Shown piece by piece: positions 53,297-55,752 of a stretch of 55,752 nt of DNA. The notes under the pieces were generated by a model. The model made no database searches. It saw only the letters and a list, made by a program, of their open reading frames with translations, and was not told the DNA's origin. The stretch is from Rhodanobacter sp. Lineage in GTDB: Bacteria; Pseudomonadota; Gammaproteobacteria; Xanthomonadales; Rhodanobacteraceae. The position numbers and the translations under genes are program-made. The stretch is taken from contig SCRO01000113.1 in NCBI GenBank assembly GCA_004298505.1, positions 1 to 55,752 of the forward strand, in the 5' to 3' direction. Each line of letters starts with the position of its first letter. Within the stretch, counting starts at the first letter, position 1.

Positions 53297-55480
53297 ATGA
53301 AACAAGCAATGCGGCAATCGGTACGACGATGCAAAGCTGGCCGCGGAGTGGGGGTTTTCGTGCTTGCGCTTGTCTGCACGGGCGGCTTTCTGCGGCAGGT
53401 CGCGGCAGTGGAGGTGGATCCGGCCACCGCACGCGCAGTTACTCGCCTGGCTGAGGTGCATGTCAACGCCAGCCGACTGGATCTCACACCGTTCAACGTT
53501 CCGGCCGCGCTCAGCGTGGTTCAGGTGCGGCCTGCGGACGCCGGCCAGCCCGGTGTCAACTTTTCCGAGGCTCTGGTCGGGATACCGGGCATCCTGGCGC
53601 GCGACCGCCAGAACTACGCGCAGGACGAGCAGATCTCGATCCGCGGCTTCGGCTCCCGCGCGACTTTCGGCGTGCGCAGCATCCGGATCTTCATGGACGG
53701 TATTCCTTCGACCTTGCCCGATGGCCAGGGCCAGGTATCCCAGTTCAACCTCGACTCGGCCGCTCGAGTGGAGGTGTTGCGCGGCCCGTTCTCGGTGCTG
53801 TATGGCAATGCCGCCGGCGGGGTGATCCAGCTGTGGAGCGCTGACGGTACCGCGGTGCCGCAGACGACCATCGGCATCTACGGCGGCAGCAACGACTCGT
53901 TCAAGTACGGCGCGACCACCCGCGGCATCATCGGGCTGGTCGATTACAACATCTCGGCCTCGCAATTTCTCAGTGGCGGCTATCGCCAGCACAGTCGGGT
54001 CCGGCGTCAATCGGTCAATGCCAAGTTTGGCATCGACCTGGGCGACCGGCGCAAGCTCACCTTGGTGCTGAACCGGCTCGACCAGCCCGAGGCGCAGGAT
54101 CCGCTCGGCCTGACCCGCGCGCAGGTGGATGCCGACCCGCACCAGGCCACCGCGGTGGCCAGCCAGTACGACACACGCAAGAGCACCGAACAGAACCAGC
54201 TCGGCGTGATCTACGAGCAGGCGCTGGGCCATGACGACCAACTGCGCCTGATGGGCTATTACGGCTATCGAAGCATTCTGCAATATCTGTCGATTCCACC
54301 CGGTGCGCAGAAAAACCCGCTGCAATCCGGCGGTGTGATTGCTCCCAATACCGACTACGGCGGTGCCGACGCGCGCTGGACGCATCACGGCGAACTGGCC
54401 GGCCGCACGGTGGAGTTCGTGCTCGGTGCGAGTGCCGATTATCAGATCCAGCATCGCACCGGTTATGAGAACTTCATCGGCGACACGTTGGGCGTCGAGG
54501 GGCGCTTGCGTCGCAACGAGAACGACAACGTCGTCAATGTGGCTCAGTACGCGCAGTGGTATTGGCGGTTCGCCCAGCGCTGGTCACTGCTGCTGGGACT
54601 ACGCCACGACGAGGTACGTTTTGCCGAACACGACTTCTATGTGACTGCGCGCAATCCCGATGACAGTGGCCATGTGCAGTACAGCGCCACCACGCCGGTG
54701 ATCGGTCTGCAGTTCCGTCCGGGCGATAACCTGCGGCTGTATGTGAGCTATGGCCGGGGCTTCGAGACACCCAGCTACAGTGAGCTGGGCTATCGCAGCG
54801 ACGGCCAGGCCGGGCTGGCCTTCAACCTGCTGCCCGCGCGCAGCCGCAATTGGGAGGCGGGGCTGAAGTGGCGGCTCAATGACGCGCTGGAGTTCGATGC
54901 CGCCGCGTTTCGCTCCGATACCAGGAGCGAACTGGCGGTGGCGACCAACCAGAACGGGCGCTCGACCTATCAGAACGTGGGCGACACGCGACGCCAGGGA
55001 ATGGAGCTTTCGCTGACTGGCGACCTGGGCCATGCGTGGCGCCTGAATGCGGGATTCACCCATCTGCAGGCGCGCTTTCGCAGCGGTTTCCTCACCTGCA
55101 CCGGCAGGCCTTGCCCCATTGCCAGTACCCCGGTGGCGCCCGGCTCGCGCATGCCCGGGGTGCCGGACAACTATGGCTCGTTGCGGCTGGAGCACGGCCA
55201 TGCGCTGGGCTGGCGCGGGGGCCTCACGCTTACTGGGGTCGGTTCGGTCACGGTCAACGACATCGACAGCCAGCGCGCCGCCGGCTACGGCCTGGTCGGT
55301 CTCGACGTGAGCTACGGCTTTGCGCTTGGCGGTCGCTCGCAGTTGCAGCTCAGCGCACGCGTGGACAACCTGGCCAACCGCCGCTACATCGGGTCGGTCA
55401 TCGTCAATGACGGCAATGGCCGCTACTTCGAGCCCGGGCCGGATCGCAGCTACATGCTCGGGGCACGGCTGACCTTTTAG
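53297..55480 (+). CDS. TonB-dependent receptor, PqqU (YncD)-like
   Basis: Outer membrane active transporter of 727 residues with a signal region, a plug domain and a 22-strand barrel ending in ARLTF. It parallels E. coli YncD/PqqU, the PQQ uptake receptor, over its whole length: RQNYAQDEQISIRGFGSRAT, DGIPSTLPDGQGQ, LRGPFSVLYGNAAGGV, YGRGFETPSYSELGYR, and GSVIVNDGNGRYFEPGP near the end. I chose ATG 53297; 53228 is an alternative. Next to a PQQ enzyme, import of PQQ is the natural reading. Confidence 0.85.
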   Translation: MKQAMRQSVRRCKAGRGVGVFVLALVCTGGFLRQVAAVEVDPATARAVTRLAEVHVNASRLDLTPFNVPAALSVVQVRPADAGQPGVNFSEALVGIPGILARDRQNYAQDEQISIRGFGSRATFGVRSIRIFMDGIPSTLPDGQGQVSQFNLDSAARVEVLRGPFSVLYGNAAGGVIQLWSADGTAVPQTTIGIYGGSNDSFKYGATTRGIIGLVDYNISASQFLSGGYRQHSRVRRQSVNAKFGIDLGDRRKLTLVLNRLDQPEAQDPLGLTRAQVDADPHQATAVASQYDTRKSTEQNQLGVIYEQALGHDDQLRLMGYYGYRSILQYLSIPPGAQKNPLQSGGVIAPNTDYGGADARWTHHGELAGRTVEFVLGASADYQIQHRTGYENFIGDTLGVEGRLRRNENDNVVNVAQYAQWYWRFAQRWSLLLGLRHDEVRFAEHDFYVTARNPDDSGHVQYSATTPVIGLQFRPGDNLRLYVSYGRGFETPSYSELGYRSDGQAGLAFNLLPARSRNWEAGLKWRLNDALEFDAAAFRSDTRSELAVATNQNGRSTYQNVGDTRRQGMELSLTGDLGHAWRLNAGFTHLQARFRSGFLTCTGRPCPIASTPVAPGSRMPGVPDNYGSLRLEHGHALGWRGGLTLTGVGSVTVNDIDSQRAAGYGLVGLDVSYGFALGGRSQLQLSARVDNLANRRYIGSVIVNDGNGRYFEPGPDRSYMLGARLTF

Positions 55481-55506
55481 GCGCACTATCCTCACAGGAG
55501 ATTTCG

Positions 55507-55752
55507 ATGTCCGAACCCGCCAGCGTCGACAAGGTGATCGCCACGGCCAGCGCCGAAGCGCTGATCGACAAGCTGCGGCAACGGCACGGGCCGCTGCTGT
55601 TCCACCAGTCCGGCGGCTGCTGCGATGGCTCTTCGCCGATGTGCTACCCGCAGGACGATTTCATCGTCGGCGATCGTGACGTGCAGCTGGGCGAGATCGC
55701 CGGCGCGCCGTTCTACATGAGCCCGTCGCAATACGAATACTGGAAGCACACC
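55507..55752 (+). CDS. DUF779 domain protein (3' partial)
   Basis: Open from ATG 55507 (AGGAG upstream) to the window edge, 82 codons. It shows the DUF779 pattern: LRQRHGPLLFHQSGGCCDGSSPMCYP, then DVQLGEIAGAPFYMSPSQYEYWKHT. Members are small, Cys/His-rich (CCDG, MCYP) proteins commonly encoded beside acetaldehyde or alcohol dehydrogenase genes; the biochemical role is unknown. Its presence extends the alcohol cluster beyond the window. Confidence 0.9.
   Translation, partial: MSEPASVDKVIATASAEALIDKLRQRHGPLLFHQSGGCCDGSSPMCYPQDDFIVGDRDVQLGEIAGAPFYMSPSQYEYWKHT

Overview
The window is GC-rich chromosomal DNA from a gammaproteobacterium, most likely a Rhodanobacteraceae/Xanthomonadales member. This rests on gene content: a MetX of the serine/homoserine acyltransferase type, a complete ccmABCDEFGHI set, phaB next to phaR, REP-like GTAGGAGC repeats and GGGAATGGGGAAT repeats. 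It is an inference, not a database result.

Layout. (1) 1-4030: tail of a Calvin-cycle operon (cbbX, fructose-bisphosphatase, phosphoribulokinase, cbbZ) in which transketolase and aldolase survive only as internally deleted remnants. (2) 4125-4210: tRNA-Leu(CAA). (3) 4510-12630, minus strand: cytochrome c maturation genes ccmA to ccmI followed directly by metX. (4) 12691-14988: DUF3293 protein, a deleted flavin monooxygenase (kmo-like), phaB and phaR. (5) 15077-19845: emrB-emrA-outer membrane factor-marR efflux operon. (6) 19925-23764: tatD, two glycine-zipper lipoproteins, a small cell-wall hydrolase and ygfZ. (7) 23896-28436: succinate dehydrogenase with three assembly or accessory genes. 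(8) 28534-30481: lolC-lolD. (9) 30607-38705: methylcitrate-cycle locus with divergent prpR and a sigma-54 promoter, in which prpD carries an internal deletion and prpE a frameshift, followed by an acetate/propionate-type transporter. (10) 38775-45300: a graveyard of mobile elements (DUF4338-ISAs1, IS1595 and IS5 remnants, a possible 170-bp MITE) around an intact AcoR-type sigma-54 activator and a broken MFS gene. (11) 45308-55752: lldD and an alcohol-oxidation cluster: outer membrane protein, DUF1097, AldA-type aldehyde dehydrogenase, Rieske protein, PQQ alcohol dehydrogenase, a cytochrome c remnant, a PqqU-like TonB receptor and DUF779.

The most interesting part is region 11. The PQQ enzyme carries the DxD signature associated with lanthanide use. 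Its expected cytochrome c partner is a wreck without a visible CxxCH. An intact, exported, high-potential-type Rieske protein sits immediately upstream, and a receptor resembling the E. coli PQQ importer sits downstream. A strong sigma-54 promoter and a 10-bp-arm palindrome precede the cluster, and a sigma-54 activator lies nearby. This suggests a Rieske-coupled, PQQ-scavenging alcohol oxidation system.

A second theme is decay. At least four unrelated genes (cbbT, cbbA, the kmo-like gene, prpD) have lost internal segments while keeping both ends, apparently at short repeats. prpE, the MFS gene and several transposases carry frameshifts or stops. Either the genome is degrading or part of this is an assembly effect; read mapping would decide.
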